Made by a program: the position numbers and the translations under genes
Part shown: piece after piece, positions 1 to 11,058 of the stretch
How positions within the stretch are numbered: position 1 is the stretch's first letter
How the letters are laid out: each line of letters opens with the position of its first letter
The notes under the pieces: generated by a model
Seen by the model: the letters and a program-made list of their open reading frames with translations, nothing else
Databases searched by the model: none
Told to the model about the DNA's origin: nothing
From: Aspidapion aeneum
Lineage: Eukaryota > Arthropoda > Insecta > Coleoptera > Brentidae
Direction: 5' to 3'
NCBI GenBank assembly: GCA_963576565.1
Contig: OY755038.1
Span: 65,717,908 to 65,781,907, forward strand
Length of the DNA stretch: 64,000 bases

Positions 1-103
1 AAAAAAGTAGGGAGGATGTATTCTAAAAACTCGATTTAAAAAAAAATAGTTGACTTTCCTATGTTCACATGATTCTTTTTACAATTATTATTTTTTTAGA
101 AAC

Positions 104-256
104 AAAATTTCGGACTTCCATTGTCTTTATTTATGTTAAAGTCTCTCTATCCGTTTTCAAGTGTAAACTATTTACACTTGAAAATGGTTCGAGATACTGA
201 CTAACCAAAACGTCGTGTTTAAAATAAATAATGACAATGGAAGGCCGAATTTTTTT
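104..256. repeat. Palindromic MITE-like hairpin
   Basis: The two halves are inverted copies of each other. GGACTTCCATTGTC near 112 pairs with GACAATGGAAGGCC near 233, and the centre is the inner stem TTTTCAAGTGTAAA/TTTACACTTGAAAA around 168. No ORF is present. The shape is that of a small non-autonomous foldback or MITE, but no target duplication was identified. The 256-413 stretch after it shows nothing recognisable. Confidence 0.55.
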
Positions 257-412
257 TTCTACTTAATCATTGTCTACGAGTTTTAAACAAGGAATTACTT
301 TGTTATGGATTCACTCGCTGGCATCATTTATGTAAAGAAATAACACAAAGACTTGCAGTGGTAATTTGATGAGGAAAAAAGCTGGAGAGGGCGGTTCGGT
401 TTTGCTCCTGGC

Positions 413-1786
413 GGCCAGCCACCTTTTTCACTTAAATATTTAAAAAATATATAAATTTATTTATTGGTTCTTCTATAGATACCGATTACACCAAGATAAA
501 AAATTAGAAAAAATGTTGCGATTCCTTAAATCTACAGGGTGTTTTATCTTCTTAATTGGCCAAAGCATATCTATGGTTTATGATTTTACCTGAAAAAATA
601 CAAGCTTTGCAAAAAAAATATACTACTGTTTAGAAATAAGAGGCATTAGGAAAAAATAATAAAAATTACAAATAATCGCATCAATGACCTTAGTACATGA
701 CAATAAATTTAAAAAACCGCCATTTTGAAACACATTTTTCGAATTAGACTAGGTACCTATTCCCACACTTTTATGACACTGGACGCCCTATACAGGGTGC
801 CCCAAATTCGATTTCTTTGAAAAGTCTCAACCCTCCGTTCCAAATGTCTAGTAAAAAGGAAAGCGATTTTTTTTAAACTATGCGCTTTGGGAGCGGGGCT
901 TAACTTGCCTAAAAAAATACCTAAAAAAATTAAATACTGAGTGATACGTTTCTTTAAAGGAAACTTTTCACTGGCTATTTCACTTTATGACTAAGTATAC
1001 CCTAAAAATTAAAAGTTCAGATGAAATTCAACTAAATAGTTATACTCAAAATAGACTATACAAAAACGATTCAGCAGAAATTCAATTTGTATGAACATTA
1101 AAGTGATAGCCTCCCTCCCAAAACGCAGAGTTATATAACAGTGCAGGACTAGGTATTCTAATTAGAAAAATGTTCCACAATGTTGGTAGCCGATAAGGTT
1201 TTAAACAGTGGAAGGCCAAGGCCCGTCTTGGCCCTTCAATTTGACGCCGCTGATGTCATATGCAAGGGGGGTCTCAGAATAAAAAAAAGATATTTTCCTT
1301 AAAGGAAAACATCTTTTTTCAATAAAATGTATATTGATTCACACGTTGGGCGCCTCAATAGGACTGTTCTCTTGCCCATATACATATAAGTACGGCCAAG
1401 GCCTCCGCGCACTTACACAAGAATTTTTCTCTTTTGGCATTTATACTTCTCAGCCCACTCTAAAATTTTTAAAGGCAATAGACAAGATATTGGAGTATCT
1501 TTTTTCAAAAAATATAAAAAATCAAAGGGGTCACATTTTCAAAATGACGATTTTTTCAATTTATTGTCTTGTACTTTTCCTAAAGCCGCTTTTTCTTATT
1601 TCTAAACAGTAGTAATTTTTTTTTTCAAAGTTCGTATTTTTTCAGGAAAAATAATAAACCATAAACACCCTGTAGATTTAAGGAATCGCAATTTTTTTTA
1701 AAATTGTTTATCTTGGTGTAATTGGTATTTATAGAGGAACCAAAAAATATTTTTTTTTTAAATCAAAATTGCAAAAGGTGGCTGGT
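413..1786. mobile_element. Inverted-repeat element, about 1.37 kb, non-coding
   Basis: The left arm (413-650) and right arm (about 1577-1786) are reverse-complement copies. The outer ends are GCCAGCCACCTTTTT and AAAAGGTGGCTGG. Further shared blocks include ACAGGGTGTTTT/ACACCCTGT and CTACTGTTTAGAAATAAGA with its complement. A second, inner inverted repeat pairs 887-912 with 1107-1134. A perfect-looking hairpin lies at 1284-1321. The short ORF at 1334-1612 has no family resemblance and overlaps the right arm, so I do not call it a gene. This is consistent with a non-autonomous DNA transposon. A target duplication is not obvious. Confidence 0.6.
1284..1321. other. Strong stem-loop inside the inverted-repeat element
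   Basis: AAAAAAGAT-A-TTTTCCTT is followed directly by AAGGAAAA-C-ATCTTTTTT, giving a stem of about 17 bp with almost no loop. No function is assigned. The adjacent 1203-1230 segment (AAGGCCAAGGC...TTGGCCCTT) also folds back on itself. Confidence 0.5.
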
Positions 1787-1789
1787 TTG

Positions 1790-2224
1790 ACATGGAAAGC
1801 CCCATATAATATAATTTTTTGTTGACCACCTGTGCGTTAAGACTCTTGCACATGTGACCTATGAAAATTCGGACCTAGCACACGATGTGAGGTCGCCCTG
1901 TGCCCTGTATCCCAAAATCCTATTCTTTTATGTGATAATTTTGTATAAGTATAAAACTCTATTTCAATCTTATATGTGTATAAAATGCTTTTTTTAATAG
2001 GCGGCTAAATTGATTAACTTACACACTTGACTGCATCTCAAAACTCCTATTTTACTTTTGTATTTGCATTCATATCATTTGATAAATAAATATGTGAAGT
2101 AGCACTTTTTTTCTCGAGCCAAAAGTTTGCTTGCTAAGGATGCATAGGGTAGCTCAATCTTACCTAACCCGAGCCCATGAAAGGTAACAATTTGCTTATG
2201 GATTTAAACACTTTTTGACACGTG
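1790..2224. other. AT-rich spacer, nothing recognised
   Basis: No ORF with family resemblance, tandem repeat or inverted repeat that I can support lies between the inverted-repeat element and the first composite repeat. Confidence 0.5.
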
Positions 2225-3580
2225 AATATCTGAGGGCACGGTAGTGCCCGGCCAAGTTCGCGCAGCTGCTGTACCATCTTTCCTTGAAACATTTCAGCCC
2301 ATATTCGACCTATCTAAAACTCAACTTCGGAATGAGCTACGAAAATCAAACTTTGCGCAGTCGTAGAGCTAACAACTACTCCAAGTTTCATAGACTTCCA
2401 TAAAGTAGTAAAGTCGTTACGAATAATCAAAAAACGTCGAAATTGCCACTAACTCACTCACTCACTCACTCCTCTTCCCTATACATTTAAAGTTATGTAA
2501 AAGTAGCATTGCCCACTTCGAGAAATGCTAGAGAGTTGAGCTTTGGCAGACTGATAGGAAATATGATAAAACTATAGAAAAAAATTAAAACACCCCAAAA
2601 TTCTAATTTACTTCCCTCCCCTATAAATGTAAAGGTAAGTAAAAGCAACATCGCCTACTTCCAGACTTGCTAGAGAGCTGAGCTTTGGAAGACCGATAGT
2701 AACTATGATACAGTTATAGAAAAACATTAAAACACCCCAAAATTCTAATTTACTTCCTTTCCCTATAAATGTAAAGTTATGTAAAAGTAACACTGCCCCC
2801 TTTTTCAGACTGAAAGACAATATGATAAAACTATATGAAAAAATTTAAAAACACCAACATTTTAATTTACTTCCCTCTCTTATAAATGTAAATTTATATA
2901 AAACTAACATTGCCCACTTCCAGAAACGCTAGAGAGCTGAGCATTGGAATGCTGATAGAAAGTATGATAAAACCATGGGAAAAAATTTAAATAGGCCAAT
3001 ATTTTCATTAACTCTCCCCCCTATAAATGTAAAGTTATGTAAAAGTAACATTACCCACTTCCAGAAACGCTAGAGAGCTGAGCATTGGAAGACTGATAGG
3101 AACTATGATAAAACTACAGGACAAAATTTAAAAACACGGCATTTTTAATTTATTTCCTTTCCTTATACATGTAAAGTTATGTAAAAGTAACATTGTGCAC
3201 TTTCAGAAACGCTAGAGACCTGAGCTTTGGAGGGCTGATAGGAACTACGAAAAAACCATGGAAAAAAATTTAAAAACCTTGAAAATTTAAGTAGGGCATT
3301 GCAAAAGTTTTGAACAATATTCCGCATATTTTACTACTTTAAAAATTAAGTATTATCCAATTCCTTTAAAAAAGAAGTGAAAACAGAACAAAAACATTTC
3401 ATGTAAAAAAAGCCAAGTACGCGAAAATGGCATTCCGTAAAAAGAATTGAGATAAAAGTAAAGCCAAGTTCTCCAATACAAATTTCAAAATGAAAGGTTT
3501 TTACTAGTTTGGAAATATTTTTCTAAACTTGGCTATTACGGCTGTAAATGACTCTTAGGCACAGTGCTAAATTGAACCTC
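2225..3580 (+). repeat. Composite dispersed repeat, copy 1, with about 141-bp tandem monomers
   Basis: The head (2229-2480, from TCTGAGGGCACGG through a CACTCACTCACTC run), the tandem core (about 2480-3290) and the tail (3285-3580, ending around GGCACAGTGCTAAATTGAAC) recur in the same order at 6155-7820. The core monomers are recognised by GCTAGAGAGCTGAGC and CCTATAAATGTAAAG. They repeat about every 141 bp (anchors near 2527, 2669, 2928, 3069 and 3210), and one monomer near 2790 is shortened. There is no coding capacity. Non-autonomous elements with internal tandem arrays occur among Helitron/Helentron-like and other DNA transposons, but the class here is not established. Confidence 0.7.
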
Positions 3581-4354
3581 AAAAAGGTCTATTTCTGCCA
3601 CACAATAAGCTAGGGGCCGTTGAAATCGGTTTGGTGGTTGTCGAAAAATAACTTTATTTCAAGCAATGAACTGGATAATTATATATAGGAAAATTTCGAT
3701 ATTTCCATTTTTTCATCAAAATAGGTTCAGTAATAATGAGTCGATGAGGAAATTAATACAGACACAATTGGCAAGGCAATGAGAGAATAAGTTCAGAACT
3801 TTCTCAAAATATCAAAATATACAAGACGTATAAGTGGTCAAGTTTGATTCTATTCACCATTTGGATTTTAAGATAACTGAAATTGGTTAAAATGTTCGTA
3901 GGGCCTCGTATCGTAAAAAATCCACACATCATACATAAAATATCGGTCCGCCTGGGTAATAGATCCCTATCGTCCTTATCTTAGCCATTTGTTCTAGCGG
4001 ACCGCGCAACGACCGACACAACATTTCAAGTTTCATACTTTTTGAGATGACGTCCCTAAGTACCTCACATCGTTTATGGACCTCACAATGTAGGGAGCTG
4101 TTTGACAGATTTTTTCTATTTTGACATTTTTGAAAATTTTAAGTAGGTTTCCACCTTACTGGAGCACCTCAAAAAACAGTTGTTTTTAAACATTTCATTT
4201 ATCTCTATTCTATCTTGTCGTCCGCGCAACGCATGTGAAAAGTAGGAGTCCCCTCAGCGCATCTTATGTCCGTATAGGTGTAATTATATTATTAGGGCTG
4301 TAATTTAATGATGTACCATACTAAGGCGTGATAGGAAGTCAACAGCAAAAAAAA
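3581..4354. other. AT-rich spacer, nothing recognised
   Basis: No supported gene or repeat boundary was found between the composite repeat and the TA-flanked inverted-repeat element. Confidence 0.45.
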
Positions 4355-5073
4355 TATACAGTGTGTCCCCGGATGGAGTTGACAAGAGGAAAAAATCCTA
4401 TATGTTTGATTTTACGAAAAAAACTCACTCTTTATAAAAAATTCTTGTTGCTTGTTGAAAAATAAAGATTGCCATAATGGGGTGTTATCAAATCTAATAT
4501 AATATAATATGTTAATATAAAAAATCTATCTATCTAGATTTATGTTGTTGATTGTCATATTGATTTTCAAGTAATAGGTTTTACATTCTAAAATGTTTAC
4601 AAAAGCAGAACGGATTGTTTTTTCATCAAATGATTAACTTTTAAAAATTAACACCTGGTTAGATTTTGTTTCCCTAGATTTTGTTATGTTGTGATACAAA
4701 CCCTTTTGTTTACATAACATTTTGCTTTACTGAATAAATACGGCCCTCTTCCTCTTGGATTATTTTATGTTTCTTAATTCGATAACACCTTGTACTACTA
4801 ATCAAGGATATATCGTTATCTCAGTTTGTTGACAAGCAGAATTTTTTATAAAAAGTGATATTTTTCGTGAAATTAAAAATAACGATTTTTGTCCTCTTAA
4901 TAATTACATGTTTCTTAATTTAATAATACCCTGTACATCTAATCAAAGATTTTATTATGGTAGTCTTAATTTTTCAACAAGCAGATTTTTTTATAAAGAG
5001 GGAGTTTTTTTCGTAAAATCAAAAATAAATGATTTTTTCTTCTTGTCAACTCCATCCGGGGACACACTGTATA
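4355..5073. mobile_element. TA-flanked inverted-repeat element (mariner/Tc-like MITE), about 0.72 kb
   Basis: The ends are TATACAGTGTGTCCCCGG and its complement CCGGGGACACACTGTATA. Inverted similarity continues inward for about 110 bp (left 4355-4470, right 4965-5073, sharing GGAGTTGACAAGA and CTTGTTGAAAAA-type blocks). TA at each outer end fits the TA target of Tc1/mariner. A block of about 150 bp near the right end is duplicated in tandem (4760-4880 against 4895-5040). The short ORF at 4908-5099 lies in the terminal repeat and is not a gene. Confidence 0.7.
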
Positions 5074-5229
5074 ATATAGGTAGATCATGGCGCCAGTAGC
5101 GGCGCGTGTTCTTAAATAGTGTATAATTTCTGAAGTAAATAAAATTTTACATATTACCAGAGAAAACCAGTTATTTCTTCGATGATATTACAAACATATT
5201 ATGGATTTTGAAAAAATATTATGTGGTTT

Positions 5230-6150
5230 GAAAAAAGTGTAGGGGCCAGGGGGGAGGGGCCTTGGGACACCCGATTTTCTTAAAAACCAGGCTCTATATC
5301 AAAAATGTAATATCTGCTTTATTTTAGACAATTATGTAATTTAAATGATGTAATAAGGCAAGATCAGGAAGAATAATTTAGGGGGTCCGAATTTTAAATT
5401 AATTTTAAAAAATCACTAAACTTACCAATGTTTTACAAGTTTTATCCAATTTCTCAGAAATTAAGCCTGGTTATGGTATTGTAGAAAATAAAATTCCCTT
5501 TTTTACAATATGTATATATTTTAGTGGGATCGATTTAATACCAGCGGCGTCGGGTAAAAAAACCACATGTTTGTCACATGTTTTACCCGATTATCTTAAA
5601 TTTATCAAAAATTGTAATCTATAGTCGATTGTAGCCAATACAGTTTCCTTTTAAACTCTTTATAATAACGCAAAATTTAGCTTCAGATTAAAACTTTACA
5701 GGTGTCCGTAAATTAAATTACTTTATTACAAATCATCAAACACATGGGCGTAGTCAGGGTGTCTCTCAGGGTGGGGCAACAAAGCAAAAAAAATGTACAA
5801 TCAAATATTTATTGAAAACTTTTATAGCTCCCCTTTAATTCTCGTCTTACTAAATGAGCTAAAGCCAGGTGGGGCAGGTGAAAAGCCAGGGTGGGGCAAG
5901 TGCCCCACCCTGACTACGCCCATGATCAAACACATTAATTTTGTTACAGGTTTTGTCTAATTTTCTCAGAAACTAAGCTCTATTGACAAAAACGTATTCT
6001 ACACATTCTTGCAGTGGAGCTTCGTAAACAAACTCTCCAGCAACGTCCGTAAATAAGGGTCATTAAAAAAATAAAATAAGCAAATACATTTTTCTCACCC
6101 GATTTTCCTAAAAACCAAGCTCTATAAAAAATGTGCCCTTAGGTTGTTTT
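5230..6150. repeat. Diverged tandem-like repeats interrupted by a MITE
   Basis: A motif of the type CCGATTTTCTTAAAAACC-AGGCTCTAT recurs in diverged form near 5270, 5445, 5955 and 6095, giving a loose repeat series. The sequence is non-coding. The hAT-type MITE at 5743-5924 interrupts it. Unit borders are too eroded to place. Confidence 0.4.
5743..5924. mobile_element. hAT-type MITE, 182 bp, with 8-bp target duplication
   Basis: The element begins CATGGGCGTAGTCAGGGTG and ends CACCCTGACTACGCCCATG, a perfect 19-bp terminal inverted repeat. It is flanked on both sides by ATCAAACA (5735-5742 and 5925-5932). An 8-bp target duplication and a (CA)-GGCGTAG-type terminus are typical of the hAT superfamily. 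At 182 bp it cannot encode a transposase, so it is non-autonomous. Confidence 0.85.
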
Positions 6151-6154
6151 AAAA

Positions 6155-7820
6155 TCTGAGGGCACGGCGACAGTGCCTCGCCAAATTCGCGCGCCGTTCC
6201 ATCTTTTCTTGAAACATTTCAGCCGATATTTGACCTATCTAAAACTCTACTTCGGAATGAGCTACGAATCTCAAACTTTGCACAGTCGTAGATCTTCATG
6301 AAGTTAACAACCCCTCCAGTTTCATAGAATTCCATAAAGTAGTTACGAAATTTCAAAAAACGTCGAAATCGGGACTCACGCACTCACTCATGTATAGATC
6401 ATCAAAATTCTACTGTACTTCCAGACATGCTATAAAGCTGAAATTCGGCAGATTGATAGAAATTATGACCAAACCCCTGGAAAAAATCAAAAAACCCAAA
6501 AATTCTAATTTACTCCCCTCCCCTATACAGGTAAAGTTATGTAAAAGAAATGCTAGAGAGCTGAGCTTTGGCAGACTGATAGAAACTATGATAAAACTGT
6601 AGGAAAAAATTTAAAAACACCATTATTATAATTACTTCCCTTCCCTATAAATGTAAAATTATGTAAAATTAACACTGCCCACTTCCAGAAACGCTAGAGA
6701 GCTGAGCTTTAGAAGGCCGATAGTAACTATGATAAAACTATAGAAAAAATTAAAACACCCCAAAATTCTAATTTACTCCCCTCCCCTATAAATGTAAAGT
6801 TATGTAAAATACCTTTGCCCACTTCCAGAAACGCTAGAGAGCTGAGCTTTTTAGGACTGAAAGGCACCATGACAAAACTATAGGAAAAAATTTAAAAATA
6901 CCAAAATTTTAATGTATTTCCCACCCCTATAAATGTAAATTTATATAAAAGTAACATTGCCCACTTCCAGACACGCTAGGGAACTGAGCTTTGAAAGGCT
7001 GAAAGGACCTATGATGAAACCATGGGAAAAAATTTAAAAACCCCAAACTTTTAGTTTGCTCCCCTCCCCTATAAATATAAAGTTTTGTAAAAGTAACATT
7101 GCCTAGTTCCAGTAACGGTAAAGAGCTGAGCTTTGGAAGGCCGATAGAAACTATGATAAAACTCTGAAAGAAAATTAAAAACCCCAAATTTTAATATACC
7201 TTCCTTCCCTTTAAATGTAATGGTATGTAAAATTAACATTTCCCACTTCCAGGAACACTAGAGAGCTGAGCTTTAGAAAGCTGATAGGAACTATGATAAA
7301 ACCATAGGAGAATATAAAAAAAACCTCAACATTTTAAATAAGGCATTCCAAAAGTTTTGAACAATTTTCCGCATATTTTACAACTTTAAAAATTAAATAT
7401 TATCCAAATCCTTTAAAAAAGGAGTGAAATCATAACAAAAACATTTTATGTAAAAAAAGACAAGTACGCGGAAGTGGTATTCCGTAAAAAGAATTGAGAT
7501 AAAAGTAAAGCCAAGTTCTCCAATACACATTTCAAAACGAATGGTTCTTACTAGTTTGGAAATGTTTTTCTAAACTTGCAAGCGCAGATTTGAGGGGGTA
7601 TCGGGGTAATTACCCTCCCCCCCCCTAGTGCCCAAAAATATGCACTTTTTTTTAATAAAATAAGGGAAAACAGGAGAATTACCCTCCCTAGAAAAAAAAT
7701 TATATGACAAAAAAAATTTTTGTCGACCATTACCCCCGCCTAGATTTTGACCCAGATCCGCGCTTGTAAACTTGGCAGTTACGGCTGCAAATGGCTCTTA
7801 GGCACAGTGCTAAATTGAAC
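6155..7820 (+). repeat. Composite dispersed repeat, copy 2, with about 141-bp tandem monomers
   Basis: This has the same head-core-tail order as the copy at 2225-3580. The head is 6158-6400. About seven monomers run 6400-7330, with anchors near 6429, 6552, 6692, 6834, 6976, 7119 and 7257. The tail is 7328-7578, resuming at 7767-7820. The tail is split by a hAT-type MITE (7579-7766). The small ORFs at 6390-6602 and 6927-7187 are readings of the tandem repeat and not genes. Confidence 0.7.
7579..7766. mobile_element. hAT-type MITE, 188 bp, with 8-bp target duplication and empty-site paralogue
   Basis: The termini CAAGCGCAGAT and ATCCGCGCTTG form an imperfect inverted repeat. TAAACTTG flanks the element on both sides (7571-7578 and 7767-7774). 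The homologous position in the first composite repeat (3524-3531) has a single TAAACTTG running straight into the shared tail. This is a natural empty site and fixes the insertion boundaries. The 8-bp duplication indicates hAT-type transposition. The interior is non-coding. Confidence 0.85.
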
Positions 7821-7844
7821 GTAAAGAAGTTTGGCTGGAATAGC

Positions 7845-7972
7845 AAAGTTTAAAAAAACATTTCCAAACTAGTAAGAACCATTTGTTTTAAAATTTATCT
7901 CAATTCTTTTTACGGAATACCACTTTCGCGTACATGACTTTTTTTTACATGAAATGTTTTTGTTATGATAAA
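7845..7972 (-). repeat. Inverted copy of the composite-repeat tail
   Basis: The segment reads as the reverse complement of about 7425-7570: AACATTTCCAAACTAGTAAGAACC, in two blocks, mirrors the tail's ACTAGTTTGGAAATGTTTT, and ACGGAATACCACTTTCGCG mirrors CGCGGAAGTGGTATTCCG. Together with 7428-7570 it makes an inverted pair around the MITE. It may be the true opposite terminus of the composite element or a second inverted insertion. Confidence 0.6.
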
Positions 7973-8532
7973 TCCCTTTAAATGATGGTTAACAAGGTAA
8001 GAATAACCTCATTTTTAAAACTGCAAAGGCGTCTGTAAACAGAATAACATTTTAAAAATAACCAAATGAATCATCATACTATAGCCGCAATCCGCATTGA
8101 TAGTTTCCAAACCCCCCAAACGACCTTATCCCCCTACGAAAAAAAAAGATAACCCCTCCGAATCAAACCTCCCCCACGAACCGAACCTAATCTTATAAAA
8201 GTAGTTCAAAAGTTTGGTGTTCCACTTTTTGTTTACCCACTTCTGATGATATTAACAAAACCTCCATAATATCAAAAACAAAAATACCACAAAATGACTT
8301 CGTTTTTTTTATGTAAAATTTTTGTGCGAGGGCCGAATAAAAAAAAATGCCATGACCGGTTTGTTTGAGCCCATCCAACCCTGCCCATATAGCGTTTTTT
8401 TATCGAATTTTATTGGGGAAGTGCAGGGTGAGACTTTCTATTTTGCTTTAACATTACCTTTTAGCACCCCCTCGCCCCACAGCAATCAGTGTTCTACAGA
8501 GATGGATGCATAACGTGAATAACATTGGGTCA
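7973..8532. other. Spacer, nothing recognised
   Basis: AT-rich sequence with two short overlapping ORFs on opposite strands (near 8193-8378 and 8322-8513). Neither has a recognisable domain. Confidence 0.4.
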
Positions 8533-8949
8533 CAATTGAGGCGTGTTTTACAAAAACCGCATAAGTCCAAATTTGACGAAAATAAGTTAGTGGCGTCATC
8601 TAGTCGAAAAAATGGATGGCTTTAAGATCATGAAATAAGATTCTGCAAAAACGTCACAAGTGCCAAGATATGAGCAGTTAAAATTTGTATTATTCCCTTG
8701 TAGTTTTCTTTGTATTAACTTTTTCTTTCTTGCAAAAACAACTTATGTCCAAAAGTTTTTTCTTTTTCTAAAGTAATTAGGCAACAAATGTTTTTTCTTA
8801 TGTAACGAACGGAATTCGTAAGTCAATAGTTACTGTGTGTAATAAAAAAAATATTTAAGAAAATCATTTTTAAAATAAACCGTTTTCTTTATTTTCTGAA
8901 ATTTTTTTGTTTTGGATATATGCTGTTTTTGTAAAACACGCCTCAATTG
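8533..8949. mobile_element. MITE with about 30-bp terminal inverted repeats, 417 bp
   Basis: The left end CAATTGAGGCGTGTTTTAC and the right end GTAAAACACGCCTCAATTG are perfect complements. Pairing continues a further dozen bases (AAAAACCGCAT against ATGCTGTTTTT). The interior is AT-rich and non-coding. Because CAATTG is palindromic, the element/target border is ambiguous, so the superfamily is left open. Confidence 0.75.
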
Positions 8950-9248
8950 CTTACGCGCAACTCATTTTGGATTGCCATGCGTGATACGGGCCAAATAGAT
9001 TGTGAGAGGAAAGGTACTATTCGGCACTGCCAACTCGGCGCGAGCGATTCGGCGCTAGTCGAATCAGCGGGAAAAACCTGGCGCAGGTTTAATTTGATAT
9101 TAAGTTTATTGTTTTCATATGATGTTTACAAAATTTTTATGTAAACTCACTAAATTGATTTATATTATGTTACCAGGTATATTTTGTCAGACGACCTTTT
9201 TAAAAACAAAACTCTCCTTACCTCTTCACCGGGGTTCTAAAGAGTCTG

Positions 9249-9333
9249 AAACCTAACCGTTGTCAATTGATTGCCAACTTATTCTAACCGTGACAATAAA
9301 GACCCCTAATCTTTAATTGGCACGGTTAGGTTT
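9249..9333. repeat. Small palindromic element
   Basis: AAACCTAACCGT at the left pairs with CACGGTTAGGTTT at the right, and TTGCCAA/TTGGCA pairs inside. The hairpin is about 85 bp with an internal AACCGTGACAATAA segment. It is probably a very short MITE. No target duplication was identified. Confidence 0.45.
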
Positions 9334-9368
9334 GACATTCTCTATAATTCCCAGTCCCCCAATCATCA

Positions 9369-9440
9369 TCCGTAGCTTAGTGTTAGCAAAATTTGCTTCA
9401 CACTCGGTCGAGCCGGGTTCGATTCCTCACTAGGTACATG
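9369..9440 (+). repeat. tRNA-like segment, possible SINE head
   Basis: TAGCTTAGTGTTAGC (9373-9387) resembles a Pol III A box and folds as a D-arm (GCT/AGC). GGTTCGATTCC (9416-9426) is a good B box at the right spacing. The anticodon stem and T stem do not pair well and the acceptor ends do not match, so this is not a functional tRNA. The most likely reading is a tRNA-derived SINE head, with body in the following 250 bp or so. No A-rich tail or duplication was located. Confidence 0.4.
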
Positions 9441-9689
9441 GATGTTTTTGATTGTTTAAAATGCTTTAATTTTGCTGTAACCTTGCGAAACTCGGCGATT
9501 GATTCTAATTGGAAGGAAAGACAAAGTATATAAAAAAAATTCTAGGATACCGGAAAAGAAGCCAGGAGAGTATGTTTTGCTTCCTCGCAGGCAATAGGAC
9601 ATATAAATTGGGAATTTACGATTTTTTAAAGAAAGATTGTGGTTCTGAAAAGAACTGGTTTTGTTGATTCGGTCCGCGTCCAATATTAC

Positions 9690-10462
9690 GGGCGTTAAAA
9701 GTTACTCACGCACCTACTAATTTACAAGAATTGATATTTTAAAATTTTACAGAAACTAGCCTAAAATTATCTAAATTAACCTGAAAGAACATAAGGTTTT
9801 CGTCCAGGATTGTAGTAATAAAAGTTTTCAGCTTTCTTTTTTCCTCTTTCCAAAAAAGCTAAAATCTACTTTTTACAAATAGTTTTAGTTCTGCAACCTA
9901 ACCACAGGCCTTTAGGTTTGTAAGCTCATATGGGCATTATAATAGGGACCTTCACCCTTATAAATGCGACATTAAATGACAGATGTTACGTGTTATTTAG
10001 AAGCCCAATTTTGACCTTTTGCAGACACACATTATCCATTACCCTTTATTTATCTGTCAAAAGCCGTTCTTTTTGTACTGTAGGCAAAATTAATTAAAAA
10101 GTTCAGATGACCACTAAGGAAAAAACTGAAAAAGCAATATCAGTGAAAAATCGCCAGGAAAGTATACTGCCATCATAATCAAAAACACAGTAAGTAAATT
10201 TAACAGTTCACAGTCTCAGGTAATACTCTATTCAAAATTTTATTTTTTGAGAAGGTTTGACTGTAAATTATCAAATTTCCTTCTGATCCTGTTGCCAAAC
10301 AACACCTACCAGTTTTTATAAAAAATAGTGTTCAATAATTGGCATAAAATTAAATCTGCGGATTACCCCGCATTGGTAGCTCTTGAAATAAGTCTGGTAT
10401 TAAAAATATTTAAATTTACATTATATTTTGTCATAACGTTATATGAGCGGCAACACTTTCTT
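9690..10462. other. AT-rich spacer, nothing recognised
   Basis: No ORF, repeat or element terminus that I can support was seen here. Confidence 0.4.
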
Positions 10463-10682
10463 TATACTGTGCGTCCGTAAAGTCTGAAATCACCGATATT
10501 TTAAAGAAAACTACAAGTTCTTAGGAAAACTTTGATTCTTATTCTAAAACACGGCATAGGTACCTTTTTTTAAAATCGTGTCGTGGTTTAGAATAAGAAT
10601 CATAGTGTTCAAATTTTTGTCTTAAGAACGTGTAGTTTTCTCAAAAATTCGGTGATTCCAGACTTTTTGGACGCACAGTATA
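10463..10682. mobile_element. Palindromic TA-flanked MITE, 220 bp (mariner-like)
   Basis: The termini are TATACTGTGCGTCC and GGACGCACAGTATA. Inverted similarity covers most of the element: AAAGTCTG-AATCACCGA on the left, TCGGTGATTCCAGACTTT on the right, plus AGAATAAGAATCA and its partner. The outer TA fits a TA target duplication, and CTGTGCGTCC-type ends are common in mariner-derived MITEs. There is no ORF. Confidence 0.8.
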
Positions 10683-10831
10683 AAGGAACTAGTAGCCTGC
10701 GATATTCGAAAATAAGTAAGGTCAAACACTATCTTTTAGTAAAGGATAAGGTTTAAACCAGGTAACTGCACATGCGTCAAATAAAAGATAATTGAAAATG
10801 GTACATGCAAAAGATCCGTTATATCTTCATA

Positions 10832-11058
10832 CGACGCTGTAAGGATCAGACAATGCTACACTACTATAAAAAAATTTAAAATGTACTAGTCGAACGGGTT
10901 TTATCAAAGGCGTTTAGGTATCTAAACCAAACCGAACAAAACCGACGATGTAAGGGCCAGACAATGCTACTACTATAAAAAAATTTAAAATGCACTCGGT
11001 GAACGGGTTTTATTAAACCAACCGAACAGAATCGACGATGTAAGGGCCAGACTTTAAA
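10832..11058. repeat. Tandem repeat of about 105-110 bp, roughly two units
   Basis: CAGACAATGCTAC-ACTATAAAAAAATTTAAAATG, then GAACGGGTTTTAT and CCGAACA-AA-CGACG, recur in the same order about 105-110 bp apart. The segment ends in a third partial GATGTAAGGGCCAGAC. The minus-strand ORF here simply reads the repeat. Confidence 0.6.

Noticed and set aside
9369..9440. Functional tRNA-Val (CAC-like loop)
   Set aside because: The anticodon and T stems do not pair and the acceptor ends do not match. It is kept only as a SINE-head candidate.
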